A program made the translations under genes and the position numbers. A stretch of DNA of 64,000 bases from Micromonospora rosaria (lineage in GTDB: Bacteria > Actinomycetota > Actinomycetes > Mycobacteriales > Micromonosporaceae): contig NZ_LRQV01000020.1 in NCBI RefSeq assembly GCF_001567585.1, forward strand, positions 1 through 64,000, in the 5' to 3' direction. Below are positions 36,624 to 44,917 of this stretch, one piece after another. Positions within the stretch are counted from its first letter, which is position 1. Each line of letters starts with the position of its first letter. The notes under the pieces were generated by a model, which did no database searches, was not told the origin of the DNA, and saw nothing but the letters and a program-made list of their open reading frames with translations.

Positions 36624-36712
36624 GGGGATCTCCGCGCCGGGCGGCGTGTCCGGCACGGGCTGAGGGGATCTCCGCGCCGGGCGGCGCGTCCGGCACGGGC
36701 TGAGGGATCTTC
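36611..36712. repeat. 40-bp tandem repeat spanning a stop codon
   Basis: Units at 36621-36660 and 36661-36700 differ at one position; a third is partial (36701-36712). Each begins TGAGGGGATCTCCG and ends CCGGCACGGGC. The first TGA is the stop of the preceding gene, so the gene end was duplicated into the intergenic space. Confidence 0.85.
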
Positions 36713-36769
36713 GTCACGCGGATCCGGCCCGGGCGCGCGGAACGGTCGGGACAGCGCCACACTGGAGCG

Positions 36770-37579
36770 GTGAGCACCCCGATCCGTGCGTCCTCCGTCC
36801 TGCCCGGCCGCCGGGAGGACATCGAGCTGCACACCGCCGACGGTCTGCGCCTGGTCGGGGAGTTGGCCCTGCCGGCGGAGCGGGCGCCGGTGGCCACGCT
36901 GCTCTGTCTGCACCCGCTGCCCACCCACGGCGGCATGATGGACAGCCACGTGCTGCGCAAGGCGGCGTGGCGGCTGCCCGCGCTGGCCGACCTGGCCGTG
37001 CTGCGCTTCAACACCCGGGGCACCAGCAGCCTGCGCGGCACCAGCGAGGGCGCCTTCGACAACGCCGACGGCGAGCGCTACGACGTCGCCGCCGCGATCG
37101 AGTACGCCGAGTTCGCCGAGCTGCCGGAGATCTGGCTGCTCGGCTGGTCCTTCGGCACCGACCTGGCGCTGCGGCACGGCTGCGACCCGGCGGTGACCGG
37201 CGCGATCCTGCTCTCGCCGCCGCTGCGCTACTCCGCCGAGGAGGACCTGGCGACCTGGGCCCGCTCCGGCAAGCCGCTCACCGCGCTCGTCCCCGAGCTC
37301 GACGACAACCTGCGCCCCGCCGAGGCCCGGCAGCGCTTCGCGGCGGTGCCGCAGGCCGAGGTGGTCGGGGTGCCCGGTGCCAAGCACCTCTGGGTCGGCG
37401 ACGCGGAGACCGTGCTGAACGAGGTGGTACGCCGGGTCAACCCGCAGGTGGCGGTGCCGCTGCCGACCGAGTGGGACGGGCCGATGGAGACCGGTGACGT
37501 CAGCGGGTACGCCGACCGCACGGTGGCCGCCTTCGCGGACACTCCGGTGCCCGGCCCGCGCCCCGACGAGCGCGCCTGA
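36770..37579 (+). CDS. Alpha/beta hydrolase
   Basis: The 269-residue protein has the alpha/beta-hydrolase nucleophile elbow GWSFG, an upstream LCLHPLPTHGG oxyanion region, RFNTRGTSSLRGTSEG, and a late GAKHLW that probably holds the catalytic His. This resembles the dienelactone hydrolase/KANL3-like group of small hydrolases. The substrate is unknown. The start is GTG at 36770. It follows the 40-bp repeat and converges on the coiled-coil gene across an AT-rich palindrome. Confidence 0.87.
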   Translation: MSTPIRASSVLPGRREDIELHTADGLRLVGELALPAERAPVATLLCLHPLPTHGGMMDSHVLRKAAWRLPALADLAVLRFNTRGTSSLRGTSEGAFDNADGERYDVAAAIEYAEFAELPEIWLLGWSFGTDLALRHGCDPAVTGAILLSPPLRYSAEEDLATWARSGKPLTALVPELDDNLRPAEARQRFAAVPQAEVVGVPGAKHLWVGDAETVLNEVVRRVNPQVAVPLPTEWDGPMETGDVSGYADRTVAAFADTPVPGPRPDERA

Positions 37580-37625
37580 GCGGTCTGCGCTCCGGCGCGC
37601 CCGGGAGGTGACCTCCACGAGCGAT

Positions 37626-37659
37626 ATACCTGAGCGGAATAATTATTCCCGACAGGTAT
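37626..37659. repeat. 34-bp AT-rich palindrome between convergent genes
   Basis: The outer arms ATACCTG (37626-37632) and CAGGTAT (37653-37659) flank the perfect 14-bp palindrome GGAATAATTATTCC (37636-37649). Only the 3-nt steps between them (AGC and CGA) are unpaired. The centre is A/T only, striking in this GC-rich sequence. It lies between the hydrolase stop (37579) and the coiled-coil gene stop (37714). It may be a bidirectional terminator or a protein-binding site. Confidence 0.85.
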
Positions 37660-37713
37660 GTCGGCTCAACGTAGTACCTCCGGCAGTGGGGAGCCGGGGC
37701 GTGCCGCGCAGCG

Positions 37714-39681
37714 TCAGTCGGACTCGACGGTGACCTTGCTCGGGTTGGCGCTGCGCTCGTCGGTGGTCGGCTTGGTCGGCCGCTTCGCCTTCTCCCCGGT
37801 GCTGGTGATCTTCGTCGGGGTGGCGCCCCGGCCACCCTCGCCCGGCACCGCTGCCACCGTCGGCTCGCCGTCGACCCCCGTGCTGGGGGTGCCGGCGTCC
37901 ACCGTGCTGACCGGCTCGGCGACCGGACGGGCCACCGTGGGCGCCGCGCCGTTGGCGGACGCACCGGCCCCGGCGGGCGTCGCAGCCGCGGGCGTCGCAG
38001 CCGCGGGCGTCGCGACCGCGGGCTTCGTGCCGTTGTCGGACGGGCCGGCCCCGGTGGGCGCGGCACCGGCGGCGACCACCTCCTGCCGGAGGTTCAACAG
38101 GGTCCGCTGGAGGTCGTCGGACTCCTGGCGGGACTTCCAGGTCTCCTGCCGCAGGTCGGCGAGCTGCTGCTGGGCCTGGGCGATCTCCAGCATCACCTGG
38201 GCGAGCTGCTGACGGCTGGCGGCGGCCTCCTGCTGGGTGGCGGCGAGGTGCTGTTGGGTCGTCGCCAGGTGCTGCTGGGTGGTGGCGGCGTACTCCTCGA
38301 ACTGCCGCCGGGACGCCGCCACGTGCTCGTCGGCTGTGCGGCGCTTCTCGCTGGCCTCGGTCTCGGCGCGACCCACCAGGTCGGCGGCCTTCTCCTCGGC
38401 CTGCCGGCGCATCGTCGCGGCGTCCCGCTCGGCGGCCTCGCGGATCTGCGCCGCGCCCTGCTCGATCTCGTCGTGGCGGGCGCGGTACCGCTCCTCCAGC
38501 TCGTCGTGCCGGGACTTGTGCGCCCGGGTCAGCTCCTCCTGCCGGGCCTTGTACTGCTGCTCCAGCTCGGCGCGGCGCGTGGTGAACTCGGCCTCGGCCT
38601 CGGTGCGGCGGGTGGTCAGCTCCCGGTCGGCCGTCTCGCGCCGGCTGTTGACCTCCTTCTCCACGCCGGCCCGCCAGGCGCCCAGCTCCTGCTGCGTCTG
38701 GGCCCGCGCGTGCTTGACGTACGCCTCGGTCTCGGCGCGCATCCGCTGCACGTACGCCTCGGTCTCGGCGCGGTTGCGCTTGGCCGCCTCGGTGGCCTGG
38801 GTGGTGATCCGGTCGGCCTCCTGCTGGGCCTTCTCCCGGGTCGTGCGACCCGCCTCGGTGGCCTGGTCGAGGGTCTTCTTGGCCTCCTGCTGGGCCTTGG
38901 CGTGGGTGGCCCGGCCGGCCTCGGTCGCCGAGTCGATCAGGCGCTTGGCCTCCTGCTGGGCCTTGGCGTGCACCTCCTTGGCGGTGTCCCGGAGCTGGGT
39001 GGCCTCCTGTTGGGCCTTCGCCAGCGCCTCCCTCGCCGCGTCGCGGAGCTTGGTCGCCTCCTGCTGTGCCCGGTTGTGGATCTCCTTGGCGGCGTCGCGG
39101 AGCTGGGTGGCCTCCTGCTGCGCCTTCGTCAACGCCTCCTGGGCGGAGCGGCGCAGGCCGGCCGCCTCCTGCTTGGCGGCCCGCATCGTCGCCTCGGCCT
39201 CGGCCCGCCGGGCGACGCTCTGCCGCTCCTCCTCGGCCCGCCGCGCCGACAGCGCGATCTCGAAGTCCTGGAGGACCTTGTTGGCCTGCTCCCGAGCCTC
39301 GTCGATGATGCCCTCGGCGGTGGCCCGCCGGGCCTCGATCTCCTCGCTCGCGGCGATCAGGATCGCCTCCGCCTGCTCCTCGGCGAGGGTGAGGATCTGC
39401 TCCACCCGGGGGCCGAGGTGCCGGAACGAGGCCTGGTCCACCACGCCCACCTGCTTGCGTACCTGGGCGAGGTCCCGCTGGAGCACCTCGACCTGGCCGG
39501 CCAGCTTGTGGATCTGCGTGTACGCCTGTTCCCGTTCGGCCGCGAGTGTCGCGATCTCGTGCTCCGCACGAGCAACGTACCGGTCGACCTGTCGTTTCTC
39601 GTACCCCCGCAGGGCGGACTCGAAGCTGGGCTCCGTGGTCACGTCCCCGCCGAGAGCGAACAGTTCCTCGCCGTGCGACAT
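37714..39681 (-). CDS. Scy-like long coiled-coil polarity protein
   Basis: The 655-residue protein starts with a DivIVA-like motif ([17 protein letters not shown], about 24-40) and continues as nearly uninterrupted Ala/Glu/Gln/Arg coiled coil to about residue 560. A Pro/Ala/Thr-rich tail ends in a Lys-rich stretch. Its position beside a FilP-like gene and the epimerase-thiolase-meaB block matches Streptomyces filP-scy. Scy there organises tip growth; this one is about half its length. Residues 187 to about 306 are tandem AQQEA-type repeats. The ATG at 39681 has GAGGA about 8 nt upstream and is preferred over 39807. Confidence 0.87.
   Translation of the reverse strand: MSHGEELFALGGDVTTEPSFESALRGYEKRQVDRYVARAEHEIATLAAEREQAYTQIHKLAGQVEVLQRDLAQVRKQVGVVDQASFRHLGPRVEQILTLAEEQAEAILIAASEEIEARRATAEGIIDEAREQANKVLQDFEIALSARRAEEERQSVARRAEAEATMRAAKQEAAGLRRSAQEALTKAQQEATQLRDAAKEIHNRAQQEATKLRDAAREALAKAQQEATQLRDTAKEVHAKAQQEAKRLIDSATEAGRATHAKAQQEAKKTLDQATEAGRTTREKAQQEADRITTQATEAAKRNRAETEAYVQRMRAETEAYVKHARAQTQQELGAWRAGVEKEVNSRRETADRELTTRRTEAEAEFTTRRAELEQQYKARQEELTRAHKSRHDELEERYRARHDEIEQGAAQIREAAERDAATMRRQAEEKAADLVGRAETEASEKRRTADEHVAASRRQFEEYAATTQQHLATTQQHLAATQQEAAASRQQLAQVMLEIAQAQQQLADLRQETWKSRQESDDLQRTLLNLRQEVVAAGAAPTGAGPSDNGTKPAVATPAAATPAAATPAGAGASANGAAPTVARPVAEPVSTVDAGTPSTGVDGEPTVAAVPGEGGRGATPTKITSTGEKAKRPTKPTTDERSANPSKVTVESD
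38764..39123 (-). repeat. Tandem AQQEA coiled-coil repeats in the Scy-like gene
   Basis: The motif AQQEA starts at residues 187, 205, 223, 241, 263 and 285. The spacing is 18, 18, 18, then 22 and 22 residues. Units read [28 protein letters not shown] and so on. The change from 18 to 22 residues implies a change of coiled-coil phase partway along. Confidence 0.85.
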
Positions 39682-39862
39682 GTACCCATCCTCACACGCG
39701 CCCGGCCTCAGGGGGGCGATACGGACGGCCCCGATGGGACCTACTTCACTGATGCGACCCGACCGGATATCACGGTACGGGACGCACAATACGGCGCGAG
39801 GCCCCACCGGTCACCCGATGTCACCCCGCGCCGTACCGAATGCCCCGGCAGGTGTGCCGGCC

Positions 39863-41131
39863 CTAGCTGTTCTTCTCCGCCGCGACGGGCTCCTGGGCGG
39901 CCTCCGCCGGAGCCTTCTCCGGGGCCGGGGCGCCACCCGCCGACGCGGCCGGCGGCACGCCCGGGACGATCCCGGCGAGGCCGGAGAGCATCTGGCCGAG
40001 CTGCGAGGTGACCGCGTCCTTCTGCCGGGTCAGGTCCTCGACCTCGCGGCGGGCCGCCTGGGTGGTCAGCTCGGCCTCGGTCCGGGCCTCGGTGAGCAGC
40101 CGCTTCGCCTCGGTCTTGGCCTCGTTCAGGGTCTTCTCCGACAGGGCCTTGGCCTTCTCGACCGTGTCCGCGGCGGTCCGCTCCGACTCGACCCGGCGGG
40201 CCTCGGCGCGCTGCTCGATCTCCTTGGCCCGGTCCTGCGCGGCGCGGGCCCGCTGCTCGGCCTCGCTGACCAGCTTCTGGGTCTGCGCGACCTGCGCGGC
40301 GTGCCGCTCCGACTCCTCGCGCTCGGCCTTCTCCCGCCGCTCGGCGAGTTGCAGCTCCAGGGCCTGGAGGTCCTTGTCCCGCTTGTCCCGGGCGTCGGTG
40401 AGCAGCTTGGTCGCCTCGGCGCGCTTCTCCTCGGCCTCGCGGGCGGCCTTGGCCCGCTGCTGGGTGATCTCCCGCTCGGCGGTGGCCCGCAGGGTGGCCA
40501 CCTCGCGCTCGACGGTCGACTTGAGCTCGGCCACCTCGTGCGCGGTCACCGTGCGCAGCTGCTTGGTCTCGCGCTCGGCGTCGGCGCGCAGCGTGTCGGC
40601 CTCGCGGCGGGCCTGCACCCGGACCTCGGCGGCCTCCCGCTCGGCGGCGGTGCGGACGCTGCCCGCCTCCCGCTCGGCGGTGGCCTTCATCGCGGCGGCC
40701 TCGGCGCGGGCCTTGTCGGTGATCTCGCGCGCCTCCAGGCGGGCCGCCGAGAGGATGCCCTCCGACTCGCGCTTGGCCTCGTTGCGGTGGTCGTTGGCCT
40801 GCTCCTCGGCCAGCCGCAGGATCTGCTCGACCCGGGTGCCGAGCCCGGAGAGGGTCGGCCGGCTGTTCTCCTCGAGCTGCTTGTTGGTCTCGGTCAGCTT
40901 TTGCTCGAGGGCGGCCTGCCGCTGCTCGGCCTGGCGGAGCCGGCGCTGCGCGTCGTTCATCCGCTGCTCGGCCTCGGCGCGGGCCTGCTCGGACTGGGTC
41001 AGCGCCGCGGTGAGCCGACCGATGAAGTCGTCGACCTGTCCGACGTTGTATCCGCGCAGGCCAACCGTGAAATCGGGCTGCGAGTTCGCGTTATCGAAGA
41101 ACGCCAGAGGGGAGGACTGCTGCTGGGGCAT
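39863..41131 (-). CDS. FilP-like coiled-coil protein
   Basis: The 422-residue protein has a DivIVA-like start ([17 protein letters not shown], about 24-40), a short coiled coil, a break at about residues 89-100 ([17 protein letters not shown]), and a long Arg/Glu/Ala coiled coil to about 370. A short hydrophobic/Gly-Pro linker and acidic tail follow. Streptomyces FilP forms intermediate-filament-like networks near hyphal tips; this layout and gene position agree. There is no Shine-Dalgarno before the ATG. It is transcribed toward the Scy-like gene with a 181-bp gap. Confidence 0.87.
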   Translation of the reverse strand: MPQQQSSPLAFFDNANSQPDFTVGLRGYNVGQVDDFIGRLTAALTQSEQARAEAEQRMNDAQRRLRQAEQRQAALEQKLTETNKQLEENSRPTLSGLGTRVEQILRLAEEQANDHRNEAKRESEGILSAARLEAREITDKARAEAAAMKATAEREAGSVRTAAEREAAEVRVQARREADTLRADAERETKQLRTVTAHEVAELKSTVEREVATLRATAEREITQQRAKAAREAEEKRAEATKLLTDARDKRDKDLQALELQLAERREKAEREESERHAAQVAQTQKLVSEAEQRARAAQDRAKEIEQRAEARRVESERTAADTVEKAKALSEKTLNEAKTEAKRLLTEARTEAELTTQAARREVEDLTRQKDAVTSQLGQMLSGLAGIVPGVPPAASAGGAPAPEKAPAEAAQEPVAAEKNS

Positions 41132-41473
41132 TGGGACATACTCGCAGACGCCCCAGGGTGCTTCGCAAGAGTGGCCGCCAGCTTTCGTGTCCTCTTTACA
41201 TGGTCACGTCGGCCCGGCGATCTTGGCAGCTCCCGGGCCGGCCGGTCGAGGTCGCGGGTGACCGGGAAAAGGCCCGGGGGAGGGGCCCCCGGAGCCCTTT
41301 GTGAGCCGCGCCGCTATCGCGCGAATGGGTGCCGTGCCTCCGGTGTGGAAAGGCAATCGTGGATCGCCGCAATGGGCGACGGCACCTCCCCCCGGACGGC
41401 CCGTCGCCCGACCCGTCGCCTGCGCCCCCGGCCCGGTCAGGGCCGGGTCCGGGGGCGGGCCGTGCCGGGGCGG
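41132..41473. other. Gene-free region between the epimerase and FilP-like genes
   Basis: No convincing gene is visible in these 342 bases. The right half is C/G-rich (CGCCCCCGGCCCGG-type runs) and holds the 3' flank of the epimerase gene. A minus-strand terminator lies near 41266-41300. The last ~130 bp before 41131 contain less GC-rich sequence and presumably the FilP-like promoter. Confidence 0.5.
41266..41300 (-). terminator. Rho-independent-type terminator (minus strand)
   Basis: Read on the minus strand, AAAGGGCTCCGGGGG pairs with CCCCCGGGCCTTTT (one mismatch or bulge) around a CCCCT loop and ends in TTTT. It is about 175 nt past the epimerase stop and before the FilP-like gene, isolating the two. 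Confidence 0.65.
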
Positions 41474-41947
41474 TCAGTGGCCGGGGGCCGGCTCGACCAG
41501 TTCGACCAGGACCCCACCGGCGTCCTTCGGGTGGACGAAGTTGATCCGGGCGCCGGCGGTGCCCCGGCGCGGGGTGTCGTAGAGCAGGCGCAGCCCCCGG
41601 GCGCGCAGCGCCGCGCTGGCCGCGTCGACGTCCGCCACCGTGTACGCCACCTGCTGCACGCCCGGCCCGTTGCGGTCCAGGAACTTCGCGATCGTCGACT
41701 CCGGGGTCGCCGGGGCGAGCAGCTGCACGCACCCGCCCTCGGCGGTCGGCCCGACCGTCAGCATCGCCTCGCGGACGCCCTGCTCGACGTTGGTCTCGGT
41801 GTGCACGCAGCGCATCCCGAAGGTGCGTTGATAGAAGTCGATCGCCGCGTCCAGGTCGGCGACGGCGATACCGACGTGGTCGATGCGGAGCAGCCCGACG
41901 TCTGTGAGATGTTCCGCAGCGGGCTCGACGGGGGAGTTCTCAGCCAT
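41474..41947 (-). CDS. mce: Methylmalonyl-CoA epimerase
   Basis: The epimerase interconverts (R)- and (S)-methylmalonyl-CoA. The 157-residue product has two vicinal-oxygen-chelate modules. Metal ligands fit the His in [11 protein letters not shown], Gln/His in the VQQVAYTV strand and Glu in [19 protein letters not shown] is characteristic. The ATG at 41947 is preferred over 41968. AGTCTG on the plus strand (CAGACT on the minus) ends 6 nt before it, so the message may be leaderless. It is divergent from the thiolase gene, with a shared promoter region. Confidence 0.92.
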   Translation of the reverse strand: MAENSPVEPAAEHLTDVGLLRIDHVGIAVADLDAAIDFYQRTFGMRCVHTETNVEQGVREAMLTVGPTAEGGCVQLLAPATPESTIAKFLDRNGPGVQQVAYTVADVDAASAALRARGLRLLYDTPRRGTAGARINFVHPKDAGGVLVELVEPAPGH

Positions 41948-41956
41948 GGCGTTAGT

Positions 41957-41985
41957 CTGACCGAACAATCGTTAAGGCGTACGGT
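41957..41985 (+). promoter_or_regulatory. Divergent mce/thiolase promoter with operator-like motif
   Basis: For the thiolase, CTGACC (41957-41962) and TACGGT (41980-41985) make a -35/-10 pair with a 17-nt spacer. Between and over them is CCGAACAATCGTTAA (41961-41975), the reverse complement of TTAACGATTGTTCGG, which matches TTARCGRTYGTTCRG at all positions. A repressor here could control both directions. Confidence 0.55.
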
Positions 41986-42007
41986 CGGCACCCCCTCGGA
42001 GGCAGAC

Positions 42008-43201
42008 ATGGCTTCGGTGATCGTCAGCGGCGCGCGGACCCCGATGGGGCGCCTGCTCGGCAACCTCAAGGACCTCTCCGCGACCGAGCTGGGCGGCATC
42101 GCGATCCGGGCCGCCCTGGAACGTGCCGGTGTCACCCCCGACCAGGTGCAGTACGTCGTGATGGGGCAGGTGCTCCAGGCCGGCGCCGGCCAGATCCCGG
42201 CCCGGCAGGCCGCGGTGGCCGCGGGCATCCCGATGTCGGTGCCCGCCCTGACGGTGAACAAGGTCTGCCTCTCCGGCCTGGACGCGATCGCGCTCGCCGA
42301 CCAGCTCATCCGGGCCGGTGAGTTCGACGTGGTGGTGGCCGGCGGCATGGAGTCGATGACCAACGCCCCGCACCTGCTGCTCGGCCAGCGCACCGGCTAC
42401 AAGTACGGCGACGTGACGATCAAGGACCACATGGCGCTGGACGGGCTGACCGACCCCTGGGACCGCTGCTCGATGGGGGAGTCCACCGAGCGGCACGGGG
42501 CCCGGCACGGCATCACCCGCGCCGAGCAGGACGAGTTCGCCGCCGCCAGCCACCAGCGGGCTGCCGCCGCGCAGAAGAACGGCCACTTCGCCGACGAGAT
42601 CACCCCGGTGATCATCCCGCAGCGCAAGGGCGACCCGCTGGTGGTCAGCGAGGACGAGGGGATCCGGCCGGAGACCACCGGCGAGTCGCTGGGCAAGCTG
42701 CGGCCCGCCTTCGCCGCGGACGGCACCATCACCGCCGCCAGTGCCTCGCCGATCTCCGACGGCGCCGCCGCCGTGGTGGTGATGAGCAAGGCCAAGGCCA
42801 GGGAGCTGGGGCTGACCTGGCTGGCCGAGGTCGGCGCGCACGGCAACGTCGCCGGCCCGGACAACTCCCTGCACTCCCAGCCGGCGAACGCGATCCAGCA
42901 TGCCCTGCGCAAGGCCGGCCTGACCGTCTCCGACCTCGACCTGATCGAGATCAACGAGGCGTTCGCCCAGGTCGGCATCCAGAGCACCCGGGACCTCGGG
43001 GTCAGCCCCGACAAGGTCAACGTCAACGGCGGGGCGATCGCCCTGGGCCACCCGATCGGCATGTCCGGCGCCCGGCTGGTGCTCACCCTGGCCCTGGAGC
43101 TCAAGCGGCGCGGCGGCGGTACCGGGGCGGCGGCGCTCTGCGGTGGCGGCGGCCAGGGCGACGCGCTGATCATCCACGTGCCGACGGGTGCCGAGGGCTG
43201 A
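42008..43201 (+). CDS. Acetyl-CoA C-acyltransferase (thiolase)
   Basis: Thiolase joins or cleaves 3-ketoacyl-CoA. The 397-residue product has the nucleophile C87 in [14 protein letters not shown], the catalytic His in [16 protein letters not shown] and the second Cys in [11 protein letters not shown]. It is an acetoacetyl-CoA-type biosynthetic/degradative thiolase of normal length. The ATG at 42008 has GGAGG 5 nt upstream. It is followed after two bases by meaB, so they probably form one operon. Confidence 0.96.
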   Translation: MASVIVSGARTPMGRLLGNLKDLSATELGGIAIRAALERAGVTPDQVQYVVMGQVLQAGAGQIPARQAAVAAGIPMSVPALTVNKVCLSGLDAIALADQLIRAGEFDVVVAGGMESMTNAPHLLLGQRTGYKYGDVTIKDHMALDGLTDPWDRCSMGESTERHGARHGITRAEQDEFAAASHQRAAAAQKNGHFADEITPVIIPQRKGDPLVVSEDEGIRPETTGESLGKLRPAFAADGTITAASASPISDGAAAVVVMSKAKARELGLTWLAEVGAHGNVAGPDNSLHSQPANAIQHALRKAGLTVSDLDLIEINEAFAQVGIQSTRDLGVSPDKVNVNGGAIALGHPIGMSGARLVLTLALELKRRGGGTGAAALCGGGGQGDALIIHVPTGAEG

Positions 43202-43203
43202 CC

Positions 43204-44253
43204 GTGGGCACCGGCGTCGAGCACGTCCCGGCGGACCGTCCCGGCCCCGCCGGGGGTGCCGGCCCGGCCGGGGGCGCCCCGGCCACCGGGTCGATCCGGC
43301 GCAGTCGGGACGTACCCCTGCTGGTGGAGCGGGCCCGCGCGGGTGACCCCCGCGCGGTGGCCCGGCTGATCACCCTGGTCGAGTCCGGCGACGACCTGCT
43401 GCCGCAGGTGGCGGCGGCGCTCGCGCCCTACGCGGGGCAGGCGCAGGTGGTGGGGCTGACCGGGTCGCCCGGGGTGGGCAAGTCGACCACCACCAACGAG
43501 CTGGTCCGGGCGCTGCGCTCGCGGGGGCACCGGGTCGGCGTGCTGGCGATCGACCCGTCCAGCCCGTTCACCGGCGGGGCGATCCTCGGTGACCGGGTCC
43601 GGATGCAGGACCACGCCACCGACCCGGGGGTCTACATCCGGTCGATGTCCAGCCGGGGACACCTGGGCGGGCTCTCCGCCGCGACGCCCCAGGCGGTGCG
43701 GGTGCTGGAGGGGGCCGGCTGCGACGTGGTGCTGGTGGAGACCGTCGGGGTCGGGCAGGCCGAGGTGGAGGTCGCCTCGCTGGCCGACACCACGCTGGTG
43801 CTGCTCGCGCCGGGCATGGGCGACGCGATCCAGGCGGTCAAGGCCGGCATCCTGGAGATCGCCGACGTCTTCGTGGTCAACAAGGCCGACCGGGACGGCG
43901 CGGACGCCACCGTCCGGGACATCCAGGGCAACATCGCCCTGAGTGAGCGGGGGCCGGGCGAGTGGCGTCCGCAGGTGGTGCGGACGGTCGCCGCCCGGGG
44001 CGAGGGGATCGACGACCTCGCCGCCGCGCTCGACAAGCACCGTGGCTGGCTGGTCGAGCACGACGAGCTGCGCCGCCGCCGCGAGGCGCGGGCCGCCGCC
44101 GAGGTCGAGGCGATCGCGCTCGGCGCGCTCCGCGCCCGGATCGGCTCCCTGCGCGACGGTACGGAGCTGCCGGCGCTCGCCGCGCGGGTGGCCGGGGGCA
44201 GCCTCGACCCGTACGCCGCCGCCGCCGAACTCCTCGCCCAGCTCGGCGCCTGA
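43204..44253 (+). CDS. meaB: MeaB-type GTPase chaperone of B12-dependent mutases
   Basis: MeaB protects acyl-CoA mutases from inactivation and gates cofactor delivery. The 349-residue product has a Gly/Pro/Ala-rich N-terminal extension, P-loop GSPGVGKS at 87-94, AIDPSSPFTGGAILGDRVRM, the switch ETVGVGQAEVEVA and the NKAD specificity motif. The C-terminal helical region fits the family's dimerisation arm. A likely client, the isobutyryl-CoA mutase-type subunit, is encoded 665 bp downstream. Confidence 0.95.
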   Translation: MGTGVEHVPADRPGPAGGAGPAGGAPATGSIRRSRDVPLLVERARAGDPRAVARLITLVESGDDLLPQVAAALAPYAGQAQVVGLTGSPGVGKSTTTNELVRALRSRGHRVGVLAIDPSSPFTGGAILGDRVRMQDHATDPGVYIRSMSSRGHLGGLSAATPQAVRVLEGAGCDVVLVETVGVGQAEVEVASLADTTLVLLAPGMGDAIQAVKAGILEIADVFVVNKADRDGADATVRDIQGNIALSERGPGEWRPQVVRTVAARGEGIDDLAAALDKHRGWLVEHDELRRRREARAAAEVEAIALGALRARIGSLRDGTELPALAARVAGGSLDPYAAAAELLAQLGA

Positions 44254-44340
44254 CGGTCCACTGCGGATCCACCGGTCGGTACGCTCGTCGTCGGGTCGGC
44301 GCGGCGGCCGACCGGTGGCGGGACGACAGGGGAGTGGGCC

Positions 44341-44754
44341 GTGAACGTCGAGGAGACCCAGGAACTGGCCCTGAGCCCGGACGCGGTGGCGGGTGGGCGG
44401 ACGCGGATCTCCACCGAGGTGGTGGAGAAGATCGCGGTGGCCGCCACCCGGTCCGTGCCGGGCGTGGCCGAGCTCGGTGGCGACTTCGCCCGAATGGTCA
44501 ACGCCGTGCTGGACCGGGTCGGCCTCGACCAGGTCGGGGACGCCCGCCGGGGCTGCTCGGCGCACATCTCGAACGGGACAGCGCTGATCAACCTGGTGCT
44601 GGTGACCGTCGCCGGGCACCCGGTCCCGCAGGTGGTCGACGAGGTCCGGACGAAGGTGACGCAGGCCGTCGAGGCGTACGGGCTGCGGGTCGAGGAGATC
44701 AACATCCGGGTCGACGACGTGGTCCTGGACGAACCGGCCCCGCCGACGCCGTGA
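44341..44754 (+). CDS. Asp23/Gls24-family envelope stress protein
   Basis: The 137-residue soluble protein has the family pattern GRTRISTEVVEKIAVAATRSVPGV near the N-terminus, a central strand region (GTALINLVLVTVAGHPVPQV) and EINIRVDDVVLDE at the end. Family members associate with the cell envelope in Gram-positive bacteria. The GTG at 44341 has GGGGAG about 8 nt upstream. It is embedded between two acyl-CoA mutase-related genes but has no evident metabolic role. Confidence 0.85.
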   Translation: MNVEETQELALSPDAVAGGRTRISTEVVEKIAVAATRSVPGVAELGGDFARMVNAVLDRVGLDQVGDARRGCSAHISNGTALINLVLVTVAGHPVPQVVDEVRTKVTQAVEAYGLRVEEINIRVDDVVLDEPAPPTP

Positions 44755-44851
44755 GCCCCGGCCGCCCCCGCCGGTACCCGGGCGGGCCCGGCGGCGGCCG
44801 GCGCCCGTCGCGCCCCGTGTCCGCTCCGGTTACCGACGGGTACCAACCTCC

Positions 44852-44881
44852 TTAGCGATCGTTCAGTGCGCGATCTACACT
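44852..44881 (+). promoter_or_regulatory. Mutase promoter: operator-like motif plus -10 box
   Basis: TTAGCGATCGTTCAG at 44852-44866 is followed by TACACT at 44876-44881, 24 bp from motif start to -10 start, as at 26304. The motif occupies the -35 to -10 region. The start codon is 36 nt past the -10 box, with a strong AGGAGGAG in between. Confidence 0.6.
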
Positions 44882-44917
44882 CGACGTGCAGTCGAGGACT
44901 CAGGAGGAGCCCTGCGC

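Noticed and set aside
38237..42007. Very long open frame on the plus strand opposite the two coiled-coil genes, running into the thiolase gene
   Set aside because: Only the last 1.2 kb (from 42008) is real. The rest translates to Ser/Arg/Leu-rich sequence with no known motif, antisense to coding sequences with clear domains. It is open because high-GC codon use removes stops on the opposite strand.
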